Positions 1-6,397 are shown, counted from the stretch's first letter. The stretch: DNA of 7,048 bases from Actinomycetes bacterium (GCA_021781315.1 JAJXXB010000227.1:1-7048); one strand, 5' to 3'. Notes: generated by a model not told the origin, from the sequence alone. A program made the numbers and translations.

Positions 1-741
1 CCCCGAGCCGGGTTCGCCGGGATCGCGTCGCGCTTCGATGACGGCGGGGCCCGAGGCGAAGGCCATGATCGCCTGACTGACGGCCCGGTGTGTCGAGACC
101 GCTCCCTTGGGAAAACCCGTGGTTCCCGAGGTGTAGAGGATCGTCGCGTCGTCCTCGGGCGAGATCTCCACCACCGGCATCGCCGCCCCACGCACGACAA
201 CGTCACTCCAGTGCTCCACTCCGGGAGCGAGCGGCTCGAGTTCGTCGAGTCGTACACCAATCATTGCGACGCCCGCTCGGTGACACGCCGCGTGGGCGCG
301 CGTGATGCGATCGGAGTCGCCGATGAAGACCGAGAGCCCCGAATCACCAATCGCGTACTCGAGTTCGTCCTCGGTCCACCACGCGTTGAGCGACACCGAC
401 ACCGCGCCAATCGACACGATGGCGGCGAAGGCAATCACCCATTCGGGCAGGTTGCGCATGGCGATGCCGACTCGATCCCCCGGCGACACGTGATAGCGAT
501 TCACCAACGCGCTGGCCAGGGCGTCGACGTCGACCATCACGTCGTTAAAACTCCACTCCTCGTCTTCGTAGACGAGAAATGTCGCCTCCAGACCTCGCGA
601 GGAGCCGAAGTAGTCGCGCAAAGTGGGAGGGGCGTTGACGAATTCGCGATTTCGCACGCCGTCTCGCTCCACCTCTCGGACCTCGAAAGGCATACCGGGT
701 GCCGACACTGCGGCGATCGCATCGCGGTAACTGAGCCCCAC
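1..741 (-). CDS. Acyl-CoA synthetase (AMP-dependent fatty acid-CoA ligase), N-terminal 247 residues, cut by the window edge
   Basis: Member of the ANL adenylating superfamily, which activates a carboxylic acid with ATP to an acyl-adenylate and then to an acyl-CoA; the substrate here is probably a fatty acid or similar acid. The ATP-binding P-loop YTSGTTGFPKG lies at residues 203-213 (about positions 103-135). Upstream the chain reads through the usual N-terminal subdomain, with the DRVGIAMRNLPEW region near residue 100 and the SLNAWW stretch after it. The frame is open to position 1, so the catalytic second half and the C-terminal lid domain lie outside. I chose the GTG at 741: the protein then begins MGLSYRDAIAAVSAPG, a plausible family N-terminus, a GGGGAG ribosome site lies 9 bases upstream at 751-756, and no in-frame ATG exists further upstream before the neighbouring gene. 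It diverges from the UPF0235 gene. Family assignment is firm; the exact substrate cannot be read from this fragment. Confidence 0.9.
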   Translation of the reverse strand, partial: MGLSYRDAIAAVSAPGMPFEVREVERDGVRNREFVNAPPTLRDYFGSSRGLEATFLVYEDEEWSFNDVMVDVDALASALVNRYHVSPGDRVGIAMRNLPEWVIAFAAIVSIGAVSVSLNAWWTEDELEYAIGDSGLSVFIGDSDRITRAHAACHRAGVAMIGVRLDELEPLAPGVEHWSDVVVRGAAMPVVEISPEDDATILYTSGTTGFPKGAVSTHRAVSQAIMAFASGPAVIEARRDPGEPGSG

Positions 742-791
742 GTCCCCTCGCTCCCCGAGGGCGCGAACGACGCCCTTGCTAGAACGGGTCC

Positions 792-1091
792 ATGTTATCG
801 AGCGACCATGACCCCACTCGGGAGGCCACCGCCAAGTTCACCGTGCGCGTCCATCCATCCGCCCGCGTTCCTCGTCTGATGATTCGCGACGATGTGCTCG
901 AGGTCTACGTCCGTTCCCCCGCGCGCGAGGGCCGGGCCACGAACGAAGCGCGCGTCGCAATCGCCGGGGCCCTGAATATCGCGACGAGCAAAGTTGCGTG
1001 CGTCCACGGCGAACACGCACGGACCAAGCTATTCGCCGTGACCGGTGACGCCAGCGTGCGCACACGCCTCGCCGAACTCTTGGGCGGCTAA
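792..1091 (+). CDS. UPF0235 / DUF167 (YggU-like) small protein
   Basis: A 99-residue protein of the widespread DUF167 family, whose cellular role is not established. The family pattern is visible in order: an early strand with VHPSAR (residues 20-25), the conserved central segment RSPAREGRATNEA (41-53), which corresponds to the usual 'AP-x-EGKANEA' block, and VHGEHARTKLF (71-81), which corresponds to the 'GxxSRxK' block. The length is close to the family norm of about 100 residues. ATG 792 is the only ATG start; an in-frame GTG at 843 would cut into the first strand. I see no good Shine-Dalgarno sequence. A TAGAAC hexamer six bases upstream of the ATG could hint at leaderless transcription, but that is weak. 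The stop codon overlaps that of the convergent desaturase gene by four bases. Nothing in the context assigns a function. Confidence 0.88.
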   Translation: MLSSDHDPTREATAKFTVRVHPSARVPRLMIRDDVLEVYVRSPAREGRATNEARVAIAGALNIATSKVACVHGEHARTKLFAVTGDASVRTRLAELLGG

Positions 1092-2017
1092 GCCAAGGCG
1101 CTCGGCGTCGAGGCCGCCTTCTGCGCGAGCTTCTCGACGGAGGCGGTGATCTTCTCCACCACGCCCGCGAGGTCAGTGCGCGCCTTCTCGGCCTCGGCTG
1201 AAAGGTTGGCGAGGTGGTTCACGTCCCACACGGTGAGGACGGGCTCCAGCACGTCGCGCAAGAACTGGCCCAGGCCGTAGATGCCCTCGCGGGCGATGCG
1301 CACCGCGTGACGGGTGAAGCTCGGAATGCCGGTGCCCGGCATGGCGAAGGAGCCGACTTGTTTGGCCGCGGCGATCATCATCGCCGATGGATCGATGGCG
1401 AAGGCCGCCATCGCCAGGTCGCGATAGAAGAGGTAATGCTTCGTCTCGTCGCCCGCCACCAAGGCCAGGACGTTGCGACCCATCTTGTCGTCCTTGGGCA
1501 GGTGTGCGCCGGTGTTGCGATGAGCAATCTGCGTGGCGCGCTCCTGGAACGACACGTAGCAGATGAGGTCGGCGAAGGACTCAGGCTCCGGCACCTCGGC
1601 CTTCTTCATCTGGACCCGACGACCCTCTTCGAGCAAGGTCGGGTCAATGCAGCGGCTGATGTGCACCCAGTCGCGCATGACCATCGAGTGACGGTTCTCC
1701 TCCATGGTCCACTGGTGGTTCCAGTCGAGGATGGGGTGCCCCTTGGGCGCGTGAGCGAGGATCGAATGCGTGTAGTAGGGCAGGTTGTCTTCGGTGAGCA
1801 GGTTCACGTAGATCGAGCTGCGCACGCCCTCGGCGAGTGGGTAGTCCGACTCACTCCACGGGTGATCGCCGTAGTTCTCGCCCTGACCCCAGTCGATCTG
1901 CTCGTGCGGCATCCACAGGCGCGGGGCCTCGAGGTGGCGGTTGTAGAGCCGCTCGACGTCGGGAACGATCTCCGTCAGTAGATCGACGCGACTCTTGGGT
2001 GTGCGCGAGAGTGCCAT
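1088..2017 (-). CDS. Acyl-ACP desaturase (soluble di-iron, FA_desaturase_2 family)
   Basis: Soluble ferritin-like di-iron enzyme that inserts a double bond into an acyl chain carried on acyl carrier protein, using O2 and electrons normally supplied by ferredoxin. All iron ligand motifs of the plant stearoyl-ACP desaturase family can be placed. In the 309-residue numbering these are TEDNLPYY with ligand E76, WTMEENRH with E107 and H110, SFQERAT with E159, and GDETKH with E191 and H194. The SFQERAT block is identical to the castor enzyme motif as I recall it. A SFAMPG segment follows, as in the family. The last 40 or so residues are Ala/Glu/Lys-rich and probably helical. The frame is open to ATG 2083, but I chose ATG 2017 because GAAGGA lies five bases upstream (2023-2028) and the protein then starts MALSRTPKSR; the extra 22 residues look like translated leader. 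It converges on UPF0235 and diverges from the MFS gene. Double-bond position is not predictable here. Confidence 0.93.
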   Translation of the reverse strand: MALSRTPKSRVDLLTEIVPDVERLYNRHLEAPRLWMPHEQIDWGQGENYGDHPWSESDYPLAEGVRSSIYVNLLTEDNLPYYTHSILAHAPKGHPILDWNHQWTMEENRHSMVMRDWVHISRCIDPTLLEEGRRVQMKKAEVPEPESFADLICYVSFQERATQIAHRNTGAHLPKDDKMGRNVLALVAGDETKHYLFYRDLAMAAFAIDPSAMMIAAAKQVGSFAMPGTGIPSFTRHAVRIAREGIYGLGQFLRDVLEPVLTVWDVNHLANLSAEAEKARTDLAGVVEKITASVEKLAQKAASTPSALA

Positions 2018-2041
2018 GGGGGTCCTTCGTAGTTCTCGCCC

Positions 2042-2057
2042 AGTGCGACAACGCACT
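2042..2057. repeat. Perfect 6-bp inverted repeat (AGTGCG-4-CGCACT)
   Basis: The arms AGTGCG (2042-2047) and CGCACT (2052-2057) are perfect reverse complements around ACAA. The repeat sits 25-40 bases upstream of the desaturase ATG. This position would suit either a repressor operator or a hairpin in the 5' leader of the desaturase mRNA. A repeat this short can arise by chance in GC-rich DNA, so its function is speculative. Confidence 0.4.
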
Positions 2058-2105
2058 TCCAGCGTAGTGGTCCCCCACTCCAAGAACCGTTAGGACTTCC
2101 TGGGA

Positions 2106-2135
2106 TTGTGAAGTCACGCACAAAGGACGTCACAA
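2106..2135. promoter_or_regulatory. Candidate operator: 10-10-10 inverted repeat upstream of the MFS gene
   Basis: The arms TTGTGAAGTC (2106-2115) and GACGTCACAA (2126-2135) are reverse complements at 9 of 10 positions, separated by 10 bases. The left arm also begins a smaller dyad, GTGA-AG-TCAC (2108-2117). The repeat ends 24 bases before the MFS start codon, where a dimeric repressor could block transcription of the transporter. No regulator gene is next to it in this window. The symmetry is read directly; the operator role is inference. Confidence 0.5.
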
Positions 2136-2159
2136 CGCCTGAGTAGGCTTGCTGATTCC

Positions 2160-3425
2160 ATGTCGAACTTCCACGACCTGATCCCGCCAGATTTTCGCCG
2201 CAGCATCCACGGCCCGCTGCGGTGGTTCTTCGTGTCCACGTTCGCGAGTTCCCTGGGCTCGGGACTGGCCCTCTCCTTCTGGGTCGTCTACATGCACAAC
2301 GTGCGCGGGTTCTCGGTCACCTTCGCCACGGGCTTGCTCGCCGCGAGCGCTGTCGTCGGTCTCAGCACCGGAGCGCTGTGGGGAACCCTCACCGACAAGC
2401 TCGGGCCGTTTCGCGTCATCGTGTTCAGCTACGTGAGTCTGGCCGTTTGCCTCGCCGCCTGGGCCTTCGTGCACACGACCTGGCAGGCCCTGGTGGTGGG
2501 GCTGATCATGGCCGCGGTTCAGGGCGCGGGCTGGGGACCGGGGGCCACGATGCTCACGCGCATGGTCGCCGAAGAGCACCGACAGCGTGCGTTCGGCTTC
2601 AACTTCATGCTCCTCAACCTGGGCATCGGATTCGGTGGTTTGGTGAGTGCCGTCATTGTCGACCTGCATCATCCCTTCACCTTCTCGCTTCTCTACCTGG
2701 GCAACGCCGTCCTGACCCTGGCGACGGGGCTCAACTTCATTCGCCTTCGCGCCTACGGCCGACCCGTCACCGACCATCACGACGACCCGGTGAAGATGGC
2801 CGAGGGCTGGCGCGAGGTCGTCGCCGACCGGCGCCTGCTGCGCTACGTGATCGCGTCGCTCGTGCTGCTCATCGGCGGCTACGGGTCGTTGGAGTCCGGC
2901 TTCAGCCTGTTCATCGTGAACAACGTCGGCATCTCCGCCCACGCCATCGGACTGATCTTCTTCTTCAACACGTCGACGATCGTGCTCGCTCAGATGTGGG
3001 TGCTCAACCGACTCGATCGACGCAGCCGCAGCCGCATCCTCGCGCTGGTCGGACTCTTCTGGTTCGCGTTCTGGATGATCACCGCGCTGACTCTCGCGCT
3101 ACCCAAGCTACTTGCGGTGGCGTCGCTCTGCGTGGGCATGGTCGTCTTCGCGGTCGGTGAGACGATGCTCCAACCCATCGCCCCGGCGATCGTCAACGAC
3201 ATCGCGCCCGAGCACCTGCGCGGTCGCTACAACGCGGCCTCGGGCGTCACCTGGGGCGTGGCCGGCACGGTGTCGCCCCTCTTCACCGCACTTCTCTTCG
3301 GCCACCACCTCGGCGATTGGTGGCCCGCGGCGGTAGGGCTCGTCGCACTCGCGGGATCGCTCATGATGCTCGACCTGCGTCGGCACCTCAGTGCCGCCGA
3401 GGACGGTCTCGCCGTCAGCGAGTAG
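2160..3425 (+). CDS. Major facilitator superfamily (MFS_1) transporter
   Basis: A 421-residue inner-membrane carrier with the length and hydrophobic pattern of a 12-helix MFS protein. Helices run from about residue 21 (LRWFFVSTF...) to about 405. A motif-A loop lies between helices 2 and 3 (GTLTDKLGPFR, residues 75-85), and an Arg-rich counterpart lies in the second half (NRLDRRSRSR, 283-292). The central cytoplasmic loop is about residues 196-225. Other family hallmarks are RQRAFGFN followed by NLGIGFGG (141-160) and PEHLRGRYNA (350-359), both typical of the drug/metabolite proton antiporter type of MFS. The substrate cannot be inferred; multidrug or metabolite efflux is one possibility. ATG 2160 gives a normal short N-terminus. 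The 3' end overlaps the convergent precorrin-2 dehydrogenase gene by 11 bases. Transcription may be controlled through the 2106-2135 inverted repeat. Confidence 0.9.
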   Translation: MSNFHDLIPPDFRRSIHGPLRWFFVSTFASSLGSGLALSFWVVYMHNVRGFSVTFATGLLAASAVVGLSTGALWGTLTDKLGPFRVIVFSYVSLAVCLAAWAFVHTTWQALVVGLIMAAVQGAGWGPGATMLTRMVAEEHRQRAFGFNFMLLNLGIGFGGLVSAVIVDLHHPFTFSLLYLGNAVLTLATGLNFIRLRAYGRPVTDHHDDPVKMAEGWREVVADRRLLRYVIASLVLLIGGYGSLESGFSLFIVNNVGISAHAIGLIFFFNTSTIVLAQMWVLNRLDRRSRSRILALVGLFWFAFWMITALTLALPKLLAVASLCVGMVVFAVGETMLQPIAPAIVNDIAPEHLRGRYNAASGVTWGVAGTVSPLFTALLFGHHLGDWWPAAVGLVALAGSLMMLDLRRHLSAAEDGLAVSE

Positions 3426-3975
3426 CCCGCCGCTCTCGCCGCCACTCGTCGGCAATCGCCGACCAATCCAGGCCCTCGGTGCTCTCACCGGCCGCGTGCA
3501 ACTGACGGCGACGCTCGCCGAGCGCGGCGGCCAGATCAGCGAGGTCCTCGGGCAACGCGGACTCGACGAGGTCGCGGACGTGGCCCGCGAGCCACGGCGA
3601 GGACCCTCGCGTCGACACCGCCACGGTGACGTCACCGCGCTCGGCCTGGGCCATGAAGTACGCGGAGCATCGCCCGGGGTCGTCCACCACGTTGATGAGT
3701 CCCTGGCGGCGCTCCACGTCACGCACGATGCGATCGTTCACGCGCGCGTCGCCCGTCGCCGCCACCACGAGCAGGGCCCGCGCCGCGTCGCGGCGTCGAT
3801 ACCGGCGCTGACGCACCTCGACTCCCGGGGGCAGCGGAGCGAGGATCTCGGTTGCCACCACCGTGACGCGCGCTCCGGCGCGAACGAGTTGATGGGCACG
3901 TGAGGCACCGACACGTCCCGCGCCGACCACGAGAACCCGGCGTCCGCCGACGCAGAGAGCGACGGGCTGGATCAC
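3415..3975 (-). CDS. Precorrin-2 dehydrogenase / sirohydrochlorin ferrochelatase (Met8/SirC type, CysG N-terminal-like)
   Basis: Cytoplasmic enzyme that oxidises precorrin-2 to sirohydrochlorin with NAD+ and, in bifunctional relatives, inserts Fe2+ to give siroheme. The 186-residue chain shows a Rossmann NAD-binding turn VLVVGAGRVG with GAGRVG at 18-23, then NVVDDP (N95 to P100). The first Asp there (D98) aligns with the catalytic Asp of the CysG/Met8 family. AVSTRGSSPWLA follows (about 119-130), matching the 'STxGxSPxLA' block. I chose the GTG at 3975: its GTGA overlaps the cobA stop, giving the start (M)IQPVALCVGGRRVLVVG, usual for the family. An in-frame ATG at 4002 would add nine residues and overlap cobA by 31 bases. 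It is the last gene of the cysI-cobA operon. Whether this protein also has chelatase activity or only dehydrogenase activity (as SirC) is not decided by the sequence. Confidence 0.9.
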   Translation of the reverse strand: MIQPVALCVGGRRVLVVGAGRVGASRAHQLVRAGARVTVVATEILAPLPPGVEVRQRRYRRRDAARALLVVAATGDARVNDRIVRDVERRQGLINVVDDPGRCSAYFMAQAERGDVTVAVSTRGSSPWLAGHVRDLVESALPEDLADLAAALGERRRQLHAAGESTEGLDWSAIADEWRRERRATR

Positions 3976-4691
3976 TCGTCGAGGGTCCCACTGAGAGCCC
4001 ACGAATCGACCTCGTCGGCGACGGGACCCACGACGATGACCGCCGGCGACGACACGGTCGTCGCTCCGAGGTCACCAAGACGGCACCGCACCACCCGTTG
4101 GTCGCACCACGACACCCGCTCGACGACCGCGGTGGCGGTCTCGGGCGACAGCCCTCCGGCCACGAGCTCGGCGGCGATGTGTGCGCGCCGCTCCACGCCC
4201 ATCAGGATCACCAACGTCAGGTGGGGATTGGCCAGCGTGCGAAAGTCGAGGTCGTGATCGCTCGCGCGTCCCGTCACAACCGTCACGCCCAGGGCGACGG
4301 CGCGCTCGGTGACGCTGATCCCCGCGGCGAGCGGGGCCGCGAAGGCCGACGACACCCCCGGAACCACCTCGACCGCGACCCCGGCCGCGGTGAGCGCGCG
4401 CCACTCCTCGGCCCCGCGACCGAAGACGAAGGGATCGCCGCCCTTAAGTCGCACGACGTACGAGTACTGCGTCGCGAGGTCGCACAGAGTCCGATTGATC
4501 GACTCCTGGCTCGGCCCGCGACCGGGCGCCTTTCCCACGTCCACGAAGCGCGCCGCCGGTGCGAGGGCCAGGACGCGGTCGTCGATGAGCCGATCGTGGA
4601 CCACCACCTCAGCCCGTTTCAGTGTGTCGCGCGCGCGCAGCGTCAGCAGGTCCGGCGCTCCGGGGCCCGCCCCCACGATGTAGACGGTCAC
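3972..4691 (-). CDS. cobA: Uroporphyrinogen-III C-methyltransferase (SUMT)
   Basis: Uses two S-adenosylmethionines to methylate uroporphyrinogen III at C2 and C7, giving precorrin-2, the branch-point for siroheme and cobalamin. The 239-residue protein shows the SUMT signatures in order: VYIVGAGPGAPDLLTLRA at the N-terminus (glycine loop 7-11), VGK near residue 53, VRLKGGDPFVFGRG (80-93), VVPGVSSA (about 109-116) and SSPAVIVVG near the C-terminus. The motif normally read as PLTHR is SVTER here (TER 128-130), keeping the arginine but replacing the histidine. I chose the GTG at 4691, whose GTGA overlaps the cysI stop and places the strand VYIVGAGPG right at the N-terminus as in the family; an upstream ATG would add 21 low-complexity residues inside cysI. 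The gene is a stand-alone SUMT, unlike the CysG fusion of enterobacteria. Placement between cysI and the precorrin-2 dehydrogenase points to siroheme rather than cobalamin supply. Confidence 0.94.
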   Translation of the reverse strand: MTVYIVGAGPGAPDLLTLRARDTLKRAEVVVHDRLIDDRVLALAPAARFVDVGKAPGRGPSQESINRTLCDLATQYSYVVRLKGGDPFVFGRGAEEWRALTAAGVAVEVVPGVSSAFAAPLAAGISVTERAVALGVTVVTGRASDHDLDFRTLANPHLTLVILMGVERRAHIAAELVAGGLSPETATAVVERVSWCDQRVVRCRLGDLGATTVSSPAVIVVGPVADEVDSWALSGTLDE

Positions 4692-6346
4692 GCCAGTCCC
4701 CGTCGCGTGACGAAGTCGCCAAAGGCCTCGTCGTCGTCGGCCTCCGCCACCCACGCGTCGATCAGGGGACGCAACGTCTCGTCGAGGTCGTCCAGCTTCA
4801 CCTTCTCGCGATAGATCCGCGCCAGGCGGTCACCGCGCGGTCCGCCGCCGACGTAGACGTCATAGGAGGTCTTGGTTCGACCCACGACGCCGATCTCGGC
4901 GACCGCGGGGCGCGCGCAGCCGTTGGGACAGCCGGTCATGCGCAGTTGCAGCGGTCGCCGCGACGCACCCGCCGAGTCGACGAGTCCCTGTACGCGCTCG
5001 ACCACGCCGTCGAGCACGCGCTCGGATTCAGCCAGCGCCTGGCCACACGTGGGAAGGGCCGGGCAGGCGAGCGCCTGGCGCTGGACCGGACCGAGATCGC
5101 CCACGCCGGCGACGTGGTGCTCGCGGAGCACTCGCTCTACATCGCCACGTCGCGCCAACGGGATCTCGGTCAGGATCAGATCCTGTTGGGCCGTGATGAT
5201 CATCCCCGGGCGAATCGTCTGAGCGATCTCGCGCAGCGCGCTGCGCAGGCGTGTCGCGTCGGAGTCGCGCACGCGTCCGGCGCCGACGCGGATTCCGAGA
5301 TCGAACGTGGCGCCGCGCTCGCGCCACCCTAGGTGATCGTCGGCCGCGCCGAAGGTCAGTGGCACCGGGTCGGTGAGCGGCGCGCCGAGTCGAACCTCCA
5401 CCTCTCGTCGAAACGCGTCGATCCCCATGTCGGCCACGACATACTTCAACCGGGCCCGGCGGCGATTCGTACGGTCCCCGAGATCGCGGTAGGCGCTCAG
5501 CACCGCGGTGATGAGCGCCGTGACCTCGTCGGGGGTCACGAAGGCCAGCGGATCGGCGAGGCGGGCGAACGTGTCTTCCTGGGCGTAGGAGCGCCCGAGC
5601 CCCCCTCCGACGAACACGCTGTACCCCGCACCGCGCTCGGGATGGGTCACCGGCACGAGGCCGAAGTCCTGGGCCAGCACGTCGACACAGTTCTCGGACT
5701 CGCACCCGATGGCGATCTTGAACTTCCGCGGCAGGAAGGTCGCGCCGTAGAAGTCGTGCTCGACCTCGGCCGACGCGGCGATCTCACCGCCAACGAAGAT
5801 CTCCCAGTGCGCTCGGGTGCGCGGTTTGAAAGTCGCCGCGATACGCCGCGCGAGCGCGGCGCCGTCGCCGTCGCGCCACAACGTCGGGCACATCACGGTG
5901 TTGCGCACGACGTCACCGCACGCGGCGAAGGTCGTCATCGCGTACTCGTGCAAGGCGTAGGCCAGGGGACGAAGTCCGTTCTTGGCCACACCGTGGAACT
6001 GCACGGCCTGACGGGTGGTGAGGCGAATCGAGCCGTCGGCCAGCTCCTCGGCGATGCGGTCCAGGGCCAACCACTGCTCCGACGTCAGTGCGCCCCCCGG
6101 AATGGCCACGCGCGCCATGAAGATGTGGGCCAGTTCACGTCCGGCCGCGGCGAGCGCACGACGTTGGTCGCGATCGTCCTGGGAGTAGATCCCGTGGAAC
6201 TTGAGCAACTGGTGCGACTCGGCCGACACCCCCGTCGACTCGGCGTCGAGGTCGGCGACCAGGTCGCCGCGCAGGCCGTCGCTGGCGAGCTTCAAGGCCT
6301 CGACCGACCTGGTCGAGGGAGCGTCCTCTAGTGCCGTGTCCACCAT
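4688..6346 (-). CDS. cysI: Assimilatory sulfite reductase, siroheme/4Fe-4S haemoprotein (CysI type)
   Basis: Reduces sulfite to sulfide with six electrons at a coupled siroheme-[4Fe-4S] centre, feeding cysteine synthesis. The 552-residue chain aligns by eye with E. coli CysI along its whole length: FHGIYSQDDRDQR (50-62), IRLTTRQ (107-113), LPRKFK (205-210), DRTNRRRARLKY (291-302) and AFGDFVTRRG (541-550). Cluster cysteines are C428 and C434 (C-x5-C) and C473 and C477 (C-x3-C, in TGCPNGC). Basic residues for substrate and siroheme are present as R79, R112, R148, K208 and K210. The start ATG 6346 is well supported by AAGGAG six bases upstream (6352-6357, minus strand). It is the first gene of the cysI-cobA-dehydrogenase operon. 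The CysI-like motifs argue against nitrite reductase, but electron donor and substrate preference cannot be fixed from sequence: no flavoprotein partner CysJ is in view, so ferredoxin is a plausible donor. Confidence 0.94.
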   Translation of the reverse strand: MVDTALEDAPSTRSVEALKLASDGLRGDLVADLDAESTGVSAESHQLLKFHGIYSQDDRDQRRALAAAGRELAHIFMARVAIPGGALTSEQWLALDRIAEELADGSIRLTTRQAVQFHGVAKNGLRPLAYALHEYAMTTFAACGDVVRNTVMCPTLWRDGDGAALARRIAATFKPRTRAHWEIFVGGEIAASAEVEHDFYGATFLPRKFKIAIGCESENCVDVLAQDFGLVPVTHPERGAGYSVFVGGGLGRSYAQEDTFARLADPLAFVTPDEVTALITAVLSAYRDLGDRTNRRRARLKYVVADMGIDAFRREVEVRLGAPLTDPVPLTFGAADDHLGWRERGATFDLGIRVGAGRVRDSDATRLRSALREIAQTIRPGMIITAQQDLILTEIPLARRGDVERVLREHHVAGVGDLGPVQRQALACPALPTCGQALAESERVLDGVVERVQGLVDSAGASRRPLQLRMTGCPNGCARPAVAEIGVVGRTKTSYDVYVGGGPRGDRLARIYREKVKLDDLDETLRPLIDAWVAEADDDEAFGDFVTRRGLA

Positions 6347-6351
6347 CGCGA

Positions 6352-6357
6352 CTCCTT
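6352..6357 (-). promoter_or_regulatory. Strong Shine-Dalgarno site of cysI
   Basis: On the minus strand AAGGAG occurs five bases before the cysI ATG, the clearest ribosome binding site in the window. It confirms the start at 6346 and touches the edge of the upstream palindrome, so a protein bound there, or an RNA hairpin, could also affect translation. Confidence 0.85.
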
Positions 6358-6397
6358 ACCTGACTATTTCCATAAATGTTATGGTTATTGTCAGGTA
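6357..6397. promoter_or_regulatory. Nested 41-bp palindrome, candidate operator/promoter of the cysI operon
   Basis: The outer arms TACCTGAC (6357-6364) and GTCAGGTA (6390-6397) are perfect 8-bp reverse complements. The inner arms CCATAA (6370-6375) and TTATGG (6379-6384) are perfect 6-bp reverse complements. Both share one centre at 6377, and 16 of 20 base pairs across the whole element are symmetric. It is strikingly AT-rich against GC-rich surroundings and lies directly upstream of the cysI ribosome site, so it must overlap or border the promoter. A binding site for a sulfur, cysteine or Fe-S responsive repressor is likely. The outer arm ATACCTGAC resembles half of an IscR-type (Rrf2) site, but the arm spacing differs, so naming the regulator would be speculation. 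Confidence 0.7.

Larger units (their letters stand above)
2018..2159. promoter_or_regulatory. Divergent promoter region between desaturase and MFS genes
   Basis: This 142-bp spacer must carry the start signals for both divergent genes. It holds the desaturase ribosome site (2023-2028, minus strand) and two separate inverted repeats, listed on their own. I could not identify convincing -35/-10 pairs on either strand, and the MFS start lacks a clear Shine-Dalgarno sequence. The bidirectional role is inferred from gene orientation. Confidence 0.55.

Noticed and set aside
88..879. 263-residue open frame on the plus strand opposite the acyl-CoA synthetase
   Set aside because: The minus strand carries the adenylate-forming P-loop motif in a continuous frame; the plus frame has no recognisable features and also overlaps the UPF0235 gene out of frame.
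1214..1981. 255-residue open frame on the plus strand, antisense to the desaturase
   Set aside because: Same shadow effect; all family motifs are on the minus strand and the plus-strand product has no plausible domain.
2018..2083. N-terminal extension of the desaturase from the ATG at 2083
   Set aside because: The extra 22 residues do not look like the family, and a good GAAGGA ribosome site sits inside this stretch, just ahead of the ATG at 2017.
2130..2942. 270-residue open frame on the minus strand, antisense to the MFS gene
   Set aside because: A hydrophilic His/Glu/Gly-rich translation opposite clear membrane helices; no start signal and no domain.
3900..4814. 304-residue open frame on the plus strand across cobA and both operon junctions
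   Set aside because: It overlaps three convincing minus-strand genes. Its composition is low-complexity (Arg, His, Asp) and typical of a frame shadow.
5333..6331. 332-residue open frame on the plus strand, antisense to cysI
   Set aside because: It lies entirely inside a well-supported cysI gene. The product is rich in His, Arg, Gly and Val with no recognisable domain, as expected from GC-rich third-position bias on the opposite strand.
6357..6397. The cysI palindrome as a riboswitch or intrinsic terminator
   Set aside because: There is no U-run after it, no conserved SAM or other riboswitch pattern that I can see, and it directly abuts the ribosome site; the symmetric arms fit a DNA operator better.
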